Of a DNA stretch of 47,979 nucleotides, positions 8,940-17,390 are shown in pieces (within the stretch, counting starts at the first letter, position 1; the number at the start of each line of letters is the position of its first letter). Both the position numbers and the translations under genes were made by a program. The stretch covers positions 1-47,979 of the forward strand of contig CAZGDY010000001.1 of NCBI GenBank assembly GCA_964524965.1, read 5' to 3'. The notes under the pieces are model-generated. The model did not search any database. It saw only the letters and a list, made by a program, of their open reading frames with translations, and was not told the origin of the DNA. Source of the DNA: Kmv34 sp964524965. Its GTDB lineage: Bacteria > Aerophobota > Aerophobia > Aerophobales > B3-G15.

Positions 8940-10760
8940 GGTAAGCTTTTATCGATTAACCTGTCTAAAGACCCTGCTGTATCTTTTGAAGTCTTGGAAG
9001 AAACAGTAGCTAGAGCCTATTTAGGTGGAAGTGGCTTAGCAGCGAAAATTTTAAAAGAAATGGATTGGAATATTGACCCTCTTGCTCCAGAAAATATCCT
9101 GGTTTTCACGGTTGGTCCATTAAACGGAACGTCAACACCCTCTTCCAGTAGATATGTTGTCTCTGCCAAATCTCCTCAAACCGGTATTTGGGGGGAGGCT
9201 CACGCTGCAGGGTACTGGGGAACTGAATTGAAATTATCGGGATATGATGGAATAATTATAAAGGGAAAAGCGGATAATCCCGTTTATCTTTTAATCCAGG
9301 ACGATAAAGTAGAAATCAGAGACGCCAAACATCTATGGGGTAAAGATACCATTGAGACTCAAGACATTCTTACAGAAGAGTATGGCGACAAGAGATTAAG
9401 AATTGCCTGTATTGGACCGGCCGGAGAAAAACTTTCTCGAATAGCCAGTATAGCAAACGATTATAACAGATTTGCAGCACGATGCGGATTAGGAGCGGTA
9501 ATGGGTTCAAAAAATTTAAAAGCAATAGCTATTCGTGGAACAGGAAAGTTGCAACTTGCTCAAAAGGAAAAATTCCGTGAATTGACAAAACAGCTCCATC
9601 AAACTATCCGCAAGAGTCCTGGAAGAGAGCGCATGAATGCCTTTGGTACTAACGGTTTAATGGGTGTCTTGCATGATTTTGGCGATGTTCCCATTAAAAA
9701 TTTTAAACAAGGTTCCTGGCCAAATAGCATCGATAAGGTAACCAGCCAGGCTATGAACGAAACCATCTTAACTAAAACCGCAGCCTGCCGCGGATGTCCC
9801 ATAGGATGCGAAAGAATAGTCGAGGTAAAAAACGGTCCTTATGCAATGATAGAAGGCAAAGGCCCCGAATACGAAACTATGGCTAGCTTTGGTCCCCTTC
9901 TTTTAAATGATAACCTGGAAGCAATCGCTAAGGCGAATGAGCTTTGTACGCGGTATGGAATGGACACTATCTCAACTGGTGTCAGCATTGCTCTTGCTAT
10001 GGAGTGCTACGAAAAAGGATTGCTCACTAAAAATGATCTCGATGGTTTGGAATTAACCTGGGGAAACCATGAAGCTATAGTGAAAATGATTGATAAAATG
10101 GGAAAAAGAGAAGGAATTGGGGATTTACTTGCCGAAGGAGGCAGAATAGCTGCGAAAAAAATTGGCAAAGGAGCAGAGCAGTTTATACAGCATGTAAAAG
10201 GATTAGAGATTCCTATGCATGATTCTCGAGCTTTTAACAGCTGGGCTTTGGTCTATGCTACCTGCAATCGGGGAGCCTGCCATATCTCTACTCCAGCTTA
10301 TTGGATAGAAAGAGGCCTGACATACCCGGGAATTGGTATAGATAAACCCATAGATAGATTCGCCACCGAAGGAAAAGCACAAGTAATAAAAGTTTTTCAG
10401 GATTTCAATGAAGTGATGGAGTCTTTAGTTATGTGCAAATTTACCCTTTGTACCGGTGTTAAACCCCCTCATATCCTGGAGATTATAAACCTGGCTACTG
10501 GTTGGAATATGGATATGGATGAGTTAGTAAAAACTGGTGAAAGGGGCTTTAATTTAAAAAGACTAATTAATACCAACTTAGGAATTTCCCGCAAAGATGA
10601 TGTACTTCCAGAAAGAATGTCCATTGCTCACACCGAGGGCGGAGCAAAAGGATACGTTGTGAATTTAGCTAAAATGTTAAAAGAATATTACACACTACGA
10701 GGATGGGACGAAGAAGGAGTACCAACTAAGGAAAAGCTTCAAGAATTATCAATAATTTAA
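8940..10760 (+). CDS. Aldehyde:ferredoxin oxidoreductase family (tungsten/molybdopterin), 5' end in gap
   Basis: A tungsten-pterin oxidoreductase, normally oxidising aldehydes to acids with ferredoxin. The frame is open right from the gap edge and reads GKLLSINLSK, the standard N-terminal block, so only about five residues are missing. A start at TTG 8994 would wrongly remove 18 conserved residues. Visible motifs are the LGGSGL pterin-binding region, CGLGAVMGSKNLKA, the [4Fe-4S] ligands C-R-G-C-P-I-G-C (9786 onward), and the final cysteine near CKFTLCTG. About 607 residues in total, normal for the family. It needs tungsten (or Mo) and pterin, which the wtp/moaA/mobB block at 35.6-40.6 kb could help supply. 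Its aldehyde substrate is unknown. Confidence 0.92.
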   Translation, partial: GKLLSINLSKDPAVSFEVLEETVARAYLGGSGLAAKILKEMDWNIDPLAPENILVFTVGPLNGTSTPSSSRYVVSAKSPQTGIWGEAHAAGYWGTELKLSGYDGIIIKGKADNPVYLLIQDDKVEIRDAKHLWGKDTIETQDILTEEYGDKRLRIACIGPAGEKLSRIASIANDYNRFAARCGLGAVMGSKNLKAIAIRGTGKLQLAQKEKFRELTKQLHQTIRKSPGRERMNAFGTNGLMGVLHDFGDVPIKNFKQGSWPNSIDKVTSQAMNETILTKTAACRGCPIGCERIVEVKNGPYAMIEGKGPEYETMASFGPLLLNDNLEAIAKANELCTRYGMDTISTGVSIALAMECYEKGLLTKNDLDGLELTWGNHEAIVKMIDKMGKREGIGDLLAEGGRIAAKKIGKGAEQFIQHVKGLEIPMHDSRAFNSWALVYATCNRGACHISTPAYWIERGLTYPGIGIDKPIDRFATEGKAQVIKVFQDFNEVMESLVMCKFTLCTGVKPPHILEIINLATGWNMDMDELVKTGERGFNLKRLINTNLGISRKDDVLPERMSIAHTEGGAKGYVVNLAKMLKEYYTLRGWDEEGVPTKEKLQELSII

Positions 10761-10813
10761 TAAGGTGATAAGTCCCTGAAAAGATTTATTTGAGATAAAA
10801 GAAATTGTCTTAC

Positions 10814-10855
10814 CGCTGCTGTGAGTGTAAGTTTTCGCTCTTACCTCCAGCAGCG
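10814..10855 (+). terminator. Long hairpin after the oxidoreductase gene
   Basis: CGCTGCTG (10814-10821) pairs with CAGCAGCG (10848-10855), continued inward by GAG/CTC and GTAAG/CTTAC with single-base bulges, giving about 16 pairs. It sits 54 bases after the stop codon. The downstream sequence is T-rich but has no clean U-run, so this may end or protect the catabolic mRNA. Nothing else is evident between 10856 and 11026. Confidence 0.5.
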
Positions 10856-11038
10856 ATGTAGTTTATTCTTTCATTTGAACCTGTAAAATCATAAACCTTA
10901 CCTATCCGCTATAAAGTAACTTCAATTAGCTATCAATAAAGGAAAACTTTTGCAAAAACTAAGGATTAAGTTAAAATGTAAATAATAATGATATATATAG
11001 TTTAGTTCTTTTTAAGTCTGGTAATCAGGAGTAACCAA

Positions 11039-12361
11039 ATAGCTAACCTTAAGAAAAAGAGAATAAAAATCTATTATGGGTGGTGGGCAGTCGTAGCCAT
11101 ATCGGTATGTTTCTTTTTAGATTATGGAGTACGGTACTCGTTTGGTGTATTCTTTAAACCTCTGATGGAAGAATTCTGTTGGACTCGGGCTCAAACCTCC
11201 CTTATTTTTTCCCTGCATATGGGTGTTTATGCTTTTTCAGCTCTTTTTTGGGGTTGGATGAGTGATCGACTGGCTGCAAGAACAATCCTCTCTTTAGGAT
11301 GTGTTATAGCAGGCACATCTGTAGCTCTTATGTATTTTTGCCAATCTTTGAACCAGGCTTTTCTCTTTTTCAGCATCCTCACAGCCTTAGGCATGGGAGC
11401 CATATATGTACCTGGAGTATCAACAATAGGGAAATTATTTACAAAAAAAAGAGGATTAGCTCTGGGAATAGTATCAACAGCAATAGGCCTTTCCTATATC
11501 TGGTCTCCTATAGCAGAAAGGCTAATTCATTTTTTTGGCTGGCGAGGAGGATACTTTGTTTCCGGAATTTTATTATTGGGTGTAGGGACAGCTTTCTCCT
11601 GGGGACTGGTCCGGTCCGCTCCCAAAAAACTAAAAACCCCTCCCCTTAAGGAGAAACCAAAAACAACAAAAAAAAAGACCCTTGCTAATAAGAGTTTTTC
11701 ATCCTTGGAAAAAACACCCTTGCTATTGGGTGGAACAAAACTAACATTACCCATGTGGTATCTTAATTTTATGTATATTTTAGCTATTTTAGGATTATAT
11801 ATTGCCACTGCACATCTGGTCCCTTATCTTACAGACATGGGCATAAACCCTACAAAAGCTGCCAGCGCATTAGCCTTTGTCGGTATTTCCAGTGTAATTG
11901 GACGGTTAGGTATCGGTGCTATATCTGACAAGATAGGAAAAGCAGGAATGTTTTTTTTATCTTTCACTTTCCAGGGGATAGGAATAGCGCTCTTTTTTCT
12001 TGTCCAGGGAGAACATATGTTATTTTTCTACCTGGGAACTATCATTTTGGGAATTGGATATGGAGGTTGGGTACCACAATTTCCAGCAATTATAGCAGAT
12101 ATCTATGGTCCAGCTAACATCGGAAAACTTATAGGAATAAATACCTTCTTTGGGACTCTTTTGGGGGCTACCCTGGGTCCCTGGTTGGGGGGATATATTT
12201 ACGATATTACGGGCACTTATGTTTTTGCCTTTTTGGTGGCCATAGGAGCTTCCTTTACAACCTTAGCTCTCTCTATTTTTCTATTTAAATACCTGAACTC
12301 CTTAAATAAAGAAAATCTACAACTGGGAGAAAACCAAATAGATAAATTTGACAAAAAATAG
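11039..12361 (+). CDS. MFS transporter, OFA (oxalate/formate-type) family, with non-canonical start
   Basis: A 12-helix carrier of the OFA/monocarboxylate type. The characteristic N-terminal helix is encoded upstream of the first ATG (11165): the open frame from 11006 reads YYGWWAVVAIS, then DYGVRYSFGVFFKP. No ATG, GTG or TTG occurs in this frame between the stop at 11003 and 11165. AGGAG at 11027-11031 is followed after seven bases by ATA at 11039, so an AUA start (440 residues) is the best-placed candidate; a base error in the assembly is the alternative. Starting at 11165 would delete helix 1. It probably imports or exchanges the acid metabolised by the preceding catabolic genes. An ABC promoter overlaps its 3' end. 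Confidence 0.85.
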   Translation: MANLKKKRIKIYYGWWAVVAISVCFFLDYGVRYSFGVFFKPLMEEFCWTRAQTSLIFSLHMGVYAFSALFWGWMSDRLAARTILSLGCVIAGTSVALMYFCQSLNQAFLFFSILTALGMGAIYVPGVSTIGKLFTKKRGLALGIVSTAIGLSYIWSPIAERLIHFFGWRGGYFVSGILLLGVGTAFSWGLVRSAPKKLKTPPLKEKPKTTKKKTLANKSFSSLEKTPLLLGGTKLTLPMWYLNFMYILAILGLYIATAHLVPYLTDMGINPTKAASALAFVGISSVIGRLGIGAISDKIGKAGMFFLSFTFQGIGIALFFLVQGEHMLFFYLGTIILGIGYGGWVPQFPAIIADIYGPANIGKLIGINTFFGTLLGATLGPWLGGYIYDITGTYVFAFLVAIGASFTTLALSIFLFKYLNSLNKENLQLGENQIDKFDKK

Positions 12362-12384
12362 CATTTTATAGTATACTATAAAAT
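12348..12384 (+). promoter_or_regulatory. Promoter with 22-bp palindromic operator for ABC transporter 1
   Basis: TTGACA (12348-12353) and TATACT (12372-12377) are separated by 18 bases, a sigma70-type promoter at the very end of the MFS gene. A perfect 22-bp palindrome (12363-12384, arms ATTTTATAGTA and TACTATAAAAT) encloses the -10 box, the classic position for a repressor. The IclR gene promoter shares the TATACTATA core. A second small inverted repeat (GAATG aa CATTC) lies at 12405-12416. The leader to the binding-protein start is about 220 bases with no other clear feature. Confidence 0.65.
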
Positions 12385-12603
12385 AGAAAGCTAAACTGTA
12401 TAGTGAATGAACATTCCAAAAAGTTTCCTGGATAACCAAAAAAATATTTAATTAACTAAAACATTAAAATACAACCAGAAGGGGGTGAGAAAATAGGTAG
12501 GTTATTAGTAAAAGAAGCTTTTCTTTAAGGAAAGTTATGGATAATTTTTTCTCTTGGGAAAATTTCGTAAAAAACTAATTATGTTAGAAAGGAGATAATT
12601 ACT

Positions 12604-13680
12604 ATGAAATACCGTAAAAGTAAATTTTTTGTTACTGTTGGTTTGTTTCTTGTGATACTCCTGACACTGTCTTTTTCCTGTATGGGAGCAGAATTTGAGC
12701 ATCCCATGGAAACTACTGGGTTCACTTTTCCCACTACTCCAATCAAACCACCTCCTTATAAAGTGGGTGTAAGTAATTTTTCGGTTCTCAACTCATGGCG
12801 GGTACAGATGATTGCAGAAATTGAAGCCGAAGCATTGCGCCAGGGAGATGTAATCGAAGAAATATTCTTCACTAATTCAAACGAAAGTCTCTCTAAACAA
12901 ATTGCTGACTTTGAAGATTTGATTGCTAGAGGATGCGATATAATCATTATTGACCCTTTATCTTCAACAGCCTTAGTCCCAGTTGTCGAAAGAGCTTATA
13001 AACTCGGCATCGTGGTGGTTGACTTTGATTCTAATATTAACACCCATGAAATTGCTGGCCATATCTTAGTTGACCAGGTAGAATTTGGGAGAGTAGGTGG
13101 TGAGTGGTTAGTAAAAGAACTTAATGGAAAAGGAAAAATTATTATCCTCAATGGCGTAAAAGGTACCTTAGTTGATAAACAACGGGAAGACGGGGCTATG
13201 TCTGCCTTTAATCAATACCCCGGAATTGAGATATTGGGAAGAGCATGGGCTCACTGGGATTATGCCCAAGGAAAAAGAGCAACCGAAGATTTTCTCGCCG
13301 CACATCCACAAATCGACGGTGTATGGTCTCAAGGTGGCGCAATGACCCAGGGTGCTATTGAAGCTTTCGTTGCTGCTGGTCGACCTCTGGTTCCTATGGC
13401 TGGTGAGGACAACAACGGATACCTTCGATTATGGAAAAAATATCAACCTGAGGGATTTAAGGGAATTTCAGCCAGCATGCCCACTTATACTGGAGCTGCA
13501 GCTTTGGGAGTTGCTCTTACCATCATTCAGGGAAGACCTTACTTCAAGTACACCAAAATACCTATTCCCACGATAACTGATGCAGATATAGATACCTATT
13601 TTAAGTCTGATCTTCCTGACAGTTTCTGGTGTAATACACGCCTTCCAGATGAAGCAATGAAGGAACTCTTTGCCCGATAG
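12604..13680 (+). CDS. Sugar-type ABC transporter substrate-binding protein (ABC 1)
   Basis: A 358-residue periplasmic binding protein of the ribose/RbsB class. It has a basic start, a hydrophobic core (residues 9-27) and a likely signal-peptidase site near GA-EF at 29-30; the Cys at 26 is not in a good lipobox, suggesting a soluble periplasmic protein. The two-lobe fold shows in DIIIIDPLSS, IVVVDFDSN, GKIIILNG and DGVWSQGGAMTQGAIEA. Ribosome binding site AAAGGAGAT. It is first in an operon of binding protein, double ATPase and two permeases. The ligand cannot be assigned; pentoses, other sugars and AI-2-like molecules all use this class. Confidence 0.9.
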   Translation: MKYRKSKFFVTVGLFLVILLTLSFSCMGAEFEHPMETTGFTFPTTPIKPPPYKVGVSNFSVLNSWRVQMIAEIEAEALRQGDVIEEIFFTNSNESLSKQIADFEDLIARGCDIIIIDPLSSTALVPVVERAYKLGIVVVDFDSNINTHEIAGHILVDQVEFGRVGGEWLVKELNGKGKIIILNGVKGTLVDKQREDGAMSAFNQYPGIEILGRAWAHWDYAQGKRATEDFLAAHPQIDGVWSQGGAMTQGAIEAFVAAGRPLVPMAGEDNNGYLRLWKKYQPEGFKGISASMPTYTGAAALGVALTIIQGRPYFKYTKIPIPTITDADIDTYFKSDLPDSFWCNTRLPDEAMKELFAR

Positions 13681-13702
13681 TGGATAAGTAAAAGATAATA
13701 AA

Positions 13703-13734
13703 AAAGAGGGAGATTGTGTATATTCTCCCTCTTT
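13703..13734 (+). terminator. Intercistronic hairpin after binding-protein gene (ABC 1)
   Basis: AAAGAGGGAGA (13703-13713) pairs perfectly with TCTCCCTCTTT (13724-13734) around a ten-base loop. With only a short U-stretch following, it is likely a partial terminator or mRNA-stabilising stem that gives more binding protein than membrane parts, common in ABC operons. Confidence 0.6.
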
Positions 13735-13771
13735 CTCCGTTACATTCTACCTACTAAATTAAACAGGTTCA

Positions 13772-15289
13772 ATGAGAAATAGCAATAACTATATATTAAA
13801 GATGGAGTCTATAACCAAGACCTTTCCCGGAGTTCAAGCTTTGAATTCTGTTGATTTTGATTGTAAACAAGGTGAGATTCACTCTTTAGCTGGGGAAAAT
13901 GGAGCAGGAAAAAGCACCTTAATGAAAATCTTAGTAGGGATATATTCTCCCAATGAAGGAGAAATACTACTAAGAGGAAAAAAGGTTAATATACGAAATA
14001 TCCTGGATGCTGAAAAACTGGGTATCAGCATAGTATTCCAAGAACTCTCTCTCATCCCACACCTATCTGCAATGGAAAATATGTTTATAGGAGAGCACCC
14101 AAAAAATAAGTTAGGTATGGTTGATTGGGATGAAATGGAAGAAAAAAGTACAAAGGTATTAGGTGAGCTTGGTTTTTCAATAGATCCCAATCGCATCGTG
14201 GTGGACCTTTCCGTTGCCGAGCAAAAAATAATTGAAATTTGTAGAGCTCTCACCCAAAATCCTGATATTATTATATTAGATGAACCCACTGCTGCACTCT
14301 CAAGGCAAGAAGTGGAAAAATTCTTTGGAATCATCAATAAACTCAAAAAGCAGGGACACACTATTATTTTTATTTCCCACCGTATTAAGGAGATTATGCA
14401 AATAGCTGACCGAGTTACCATATTAAAAGATGGCAACAAGGTCAACACCTACCCTATTCAAGAACTTAATGAGGACAAAATCGTCCTAATGATGGTCGGA
14501 AGGGAGCTAAAAGATATCTTTCCCCCTCATGTGAAAGAAAAGCAAAAGGAAAAAGAAATCTTTACGGTAAAAAACTTATCAGTGGAAAAAAAAGTTTTCG
14601 ATGTGAGTTTCTCAGTATATGGTGGGAAAATTTTAGGGATAGGTGGCTTAGAAGGACAGGGACAGCGAACACTATTGCGCGCTTTATTTGGACTGGAATC
14701 TAAAGAAACAGGTGACATTTATATCCATGAGAAACGGGTTGCTGTAAATAGCCCTCAACAAGCAAAAAGGGCAAACATTATATTAATTCCTGACGATAGA
14801 CAAACAGAGGGACTCTTTATGCTTCGCCCTGTTAGGGAAAACATTTCTATTGCCACGCTGGAACAAAGACAACACTTAGGAATTATTGCCAAGAAAGAAG
14901 AAGAAAAAACCCTACAAGGAATTGTTAGCCAACTTGCCATTAAAATAACCAGTCTCAAGCAAAATTTACCATCACTCAGCGGAGGAAATCTTCAAAAAGT
15001 AGTATTAGCTAAATGGCTCATTGCTCACCCTAAGGTAATATTGTTATTAGAACCTACAAAAGGGGTAGATGTAGCTACAAAAAGTCAAATATACTATCTT
15101 TTAAGAGACTTAGCCCAACAAAATGTTGCAATCATTATGTATGCCACCGACATGCTGGAGTTAATTGGTCTTTGTGACCAAGTCATAATTATGTATGAGG
15201 GAAAAGTTACTAAAAAATTAGAGGGTAAAGAAATAACAGAAGAGGCCATTATGCAAGCTGCTGTGGGGAAAACAACGATTGAGTCCTAA
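13772..15289 (+). CDS. Sugar ABC transporter ATPase, two nucleotide-binding domains (RbsA/MglA type)
   Basis: A 505-residue double ATPase. Domain 1 has Walker A GENGAGKST (41-49), a signature read as LSVAEQ instead of LSGGQ, and Walker B IIILDEPTAAL. Domain 2 has a degenerate Walker A (GLEGQGQRT), a proper LSGGNLQK signature and EPTKGVDV. This asymmetric arrangement is normal for RbsA/MglA/LsrA proteins, which energise sugar import in the cytoplasm. The ATG has only a weak AGG upstream. It overlaps the next permease gene by 11 bases. Confidence 0.92.
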   Translation: MRNSNNYILKMESITKTFPGVQALNSVDFDCKQGEIHSLAGENGAGKSTLMKILVGIYSPNEGEILLRGKKVNIRNILDAEKLGISIVFQELSLIPHLSAMENMFIGEHPKNKLGMVDWDEMEEKSTKVLGELGFSIDPNRIVVDLSVAEQKIIEICRALTQNPDIIILDEPTAALSRQEVEKFFGIINKLKKQGHTIIFISHRIKEIMQIADRVTILKDGNKVNTYPIQELNEDKIVLMMVGRELKDIFPPHVKEKQKEKEIFTVKNLSVEKKVFDVSFSVYGGKILGIGGLEGQGQRTLLRALFGLESKETGDIYIHEKRVAVNSPQQAKRANIILIPDDRQTEGLFMLRPVRENISIATLEQRQHLGIIAKKEEEKTLQGIVSQLAIKITSLKQNLPSLSGGNLQKVVLAKWLIAHPKVILLLEPTKGVDVATKSQIYYLLRDLAQQNVAIIMYATDMLELIGLCDQVIIMYEGKVTKKLEGKEITEEAIMQAAVGKTTIES

Positions 15290-16325
15290 AATAAATCAAA
15301 AAAGTTCGGGGATAAAAAGAAAAAATCACTGGTTCGAGAATCGTTCCACCAAAAAAATTTTAGTTGTATATATTGTTTTTATGAGTTTGTATGGAGTAGG
15401 TGCCTTTTTGTCACCTTCATTCCGAACGCTTATGAATATGCATCATCTTTTATCTCAGGTTACACCTTTAGTCATAGTTGGTATTGCTCAATCATTAGTG
15501 TTGTTAACAGGTGGTTTCGACCTCTCATTAGGATCGATAATTACTTTAGCTAATGTTGCTGCGGCAAGCATTCCTTTACAAGATAGTCCCCTGGGAATAC
15601 TTATATGGCTGCTCGTTCCTCTCTCCATAGGTCTGGGAGCGGGAGCACTCAATGGGGTATTAATTGGCAAAGGAAATTTTCCTCCTATTATCGTTACTCT
15701 TGCTACATCATCTGTTTTTATGGGGATAGCGCTCTTTTGGATGCCAATTCCAGGAGGTTTTGTATCCCCAGCAATTGCAACCGCCCTTACCGGTAACATT
15801 GGCCCAATTCCGGTCCCTCTTATTCTTTTTCTGGGGGTAACTATGCTTGTCTGGTTTTTCCTCCGTTATACAACACTGGGAAGAACTATTTATATAATAG
15901 GCGGAAGCGAGCAAGTTGCATCACGGGTTGGCATAAATGTGGGCAGAACAAAAATTTTTACTTATGCAATAGCCGGTTTAATAGCCAGTTTTGCTGGTAT
16001 CTTCCTTGCTGCACGAATGTATTCAGGTGATACTGCTATTGGCGCACCTTATGTATTAGATTCAATTGCTGTTGGTGTAATTGGTGGAACACGTCTGGGA
16101 GGTGGAGAGGGAGGAGTTATCGGAGTCATTGCCGGTGCCTTTATCTTGAACCTTTTAAATAATATACTGAACATGTTGGGTATATCTACATTCTATCAGT
16201 ACATAATGAAGGGAATTATTTTAATTGTTTCGGTGGCAATTACTTCCGTGGAAGGAGAGTTTTCACTGAAACTGCTAAAAAGAAAAATTACCCACAAAGG
16301 GAAAAAATTGATAGGGGAAACGTAA
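15279..16325 (+). CDS. Sugar ABC transporter permease 1 (RbsC type)
   Basis: A 348-residue inner-membrane permease of the ribose/xylose class with 8-10 hydrophobic segments and the family blocks GGFDLSLGSI, GxGxxxGxxNG (GLGAGALNG) and SIAVGVIGGTRLGGGEGGVIG. The TTG start at 15279 lies within the ATPase gene end, with GGGGA upstream. The N-terminal 30 residues are very basic (KRKNHWFENRSTKK), as expected for a cytoplasmic tail before helix 1. It likely forms a heterodimer with the next permease. Confidence 0.88.
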   Translation: MSPKINQKSSGIKRKNHWFENRSTKKILVVYIVFMSLYGVGAFLSPSFRTLMNMHHLLSQVTPLVIVGIAQSLVLLTGGFDLSLGSIITLANVAAASIPLQDSPLGILIWLLVPLSIGLGAGALNGVLIGKGNFPPIIVTLATSSVFMGIALFWMPIPGGFVSPAIATALTGNIGPIPVPLILFLGVTMLVWFFLRYTTLGRTIYIIGGSEQVASRVGINVGRTKIFTYAIAGLIASFAGIFLAARMYSGDTAIGAPYVLDSIAVGVIGGTRLGGGEGGVIGVIAGAFILNLLNNILNMLGISTFYQYIMKGIILIVSVAITSVEGEFSLKLLKRKITHKGKKLIGET

Positions 16326-16371
16326 TTTTGTAGTAAATATCAATATCACCTACAAAAGATAGACATTAGAC

Positions 16372-17355
16372 ATGATTACATCGAGAATAAGAAAAATGCA
16401 ATTATTGATATTTTCTAAGCTTTCTAAAAATACTAAAGTGTACCTGTTCCTACTTATTTTTCTTATTGGATTATTGTTATTGGGAGAGGGACTGGTTCCT
16501 GGTTTTTCAAATCCTGTACACCTTGGCGTAATTTTACGCCAGGCTTCTTTCTTAGGAACAGTAAGTATCGGCCAAACACTTGTTATTCTCACCGGTGGTA
16601 TAGACCTATCAGTGGGACCCATAGTTAGTTTAGGAAATATTTTTATGTGTGAATTGTTAGGACGTTATGGGAATCTCACTTTGCCTATTCTTTTTCTCGT
16701 TTTAGCCGTGGGGTTCGGTATTGGTGCATGTAATGGACTCGGAATAATTTACCTGCGAATTCCACCCTTAATAATGACCATGGCAGTAGGTGCCATCGTG
16801 GAAGGTACAACACTTCTTTACTGCCGAGGCTCAGCAGCAGGATTCGCTACACCATTACTCCAATATTTAGGAAGTGCTATGGTATTAGAGGTGTTCCCCA
16901 TTAACTTCCTACTGTGGATAATTATTACGGGTATAGCAATCTTTTTTCTCCAGGGAACAACCTATGGCCGCAAAATATTTGCTATCGGAACCAATGAACT
17001 GGCAGCTCACGCCTCTGGATTAAATGTAAGCAGTACGAAAATCTTAACCTACGGAATTAGTGGCTTAACTGCTGCTTTTGCCGGTGCAATATTAGCCGGA
17101 TATACTCAGACTGGATATTTGGGTATAGGGAACGAATATATTCTTTCTTCCATTGCAACTGTAGTAATCGGTGGTACATCAATCATGGGAGGAGAAGGTG
17201 GACTTATAGGCACTTTTATAGGAGCTATCATTTTAATGGTAATTAAGAGTCTGCTTACTGTTCTTAAAATGCCGGAGGCAGGTAGAAAGATCGTTGAGGG
17301 AGTGGTTATTTTAATCCTAATTATAGTATACGTGAAAAAACAAGTACGTACTTAA
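16372..17355 (+). CDS. Sugar ABC transporter permease 2 (RbsC type)
   Basis: A 327-residue second permease with the same blocks: GGIDLSVGPIVSLGN, GFGIGACNG and SIATVVIGGTSIMGGEGGLIG. Two non-identical permeases with one double ATPase is the arrangement of LsrACDB- and some xylose/rhamnose-type importers. No strong ribosome binding site is seen; translation may be coupled to the upstream gene. It ends 35 bases before the OYE-type reductase gene, which may belong to the same mRNA. Confidence 0.88.
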   Translation: MITSRIRKMQLLIFSKLSKNTKVYLFLLIFLIGLLLLGEGLVPGFSNPVHLGVILRQASFLGTVSIGQTLVILTGGIDLSVGPIVSLGNIFMCELLGRYGNLTLPILFLVLAVGFGIGACNGLGIIYLRIPPLIMTMAVGAIVEGTTLLYCRGSAAGFATPLLQYLGSAMVLEVFPINFLLWIIITGIAIFFLQGTTYGRKIFAIGTNELAAHASGLNVSSTKILTYGISGLTAAFAGAILAGYTQTGYLGIGNEYILSSIATVVIGGTSIMGGEGGLIGTFIGAIILMVIKSLLTVLKMPEAGRKIVEGVVILILIIVYVKKQVRT

Positions 17356-17390
17356 AACAAAATAATTAACAAAATCAAAGAGAGGACAAT

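Noticed and set aside
8994..9009. TTG at 8994 as start of the aldehyde:ferredoxin oxidoreductase
   Set aside because: The frame upstream encodes the conserved N-terminal block up to the gap edge, so the TTG is an internal Leu codon.
12604..17355. Assigning ABC transporter 1 as an AI-2 (Lsr) importer
   Set aside because: The component list fits, but the same list is found in xylose, rhamnose and other sugar importers, and the kinase/aldolase genes are about 30 kb away.
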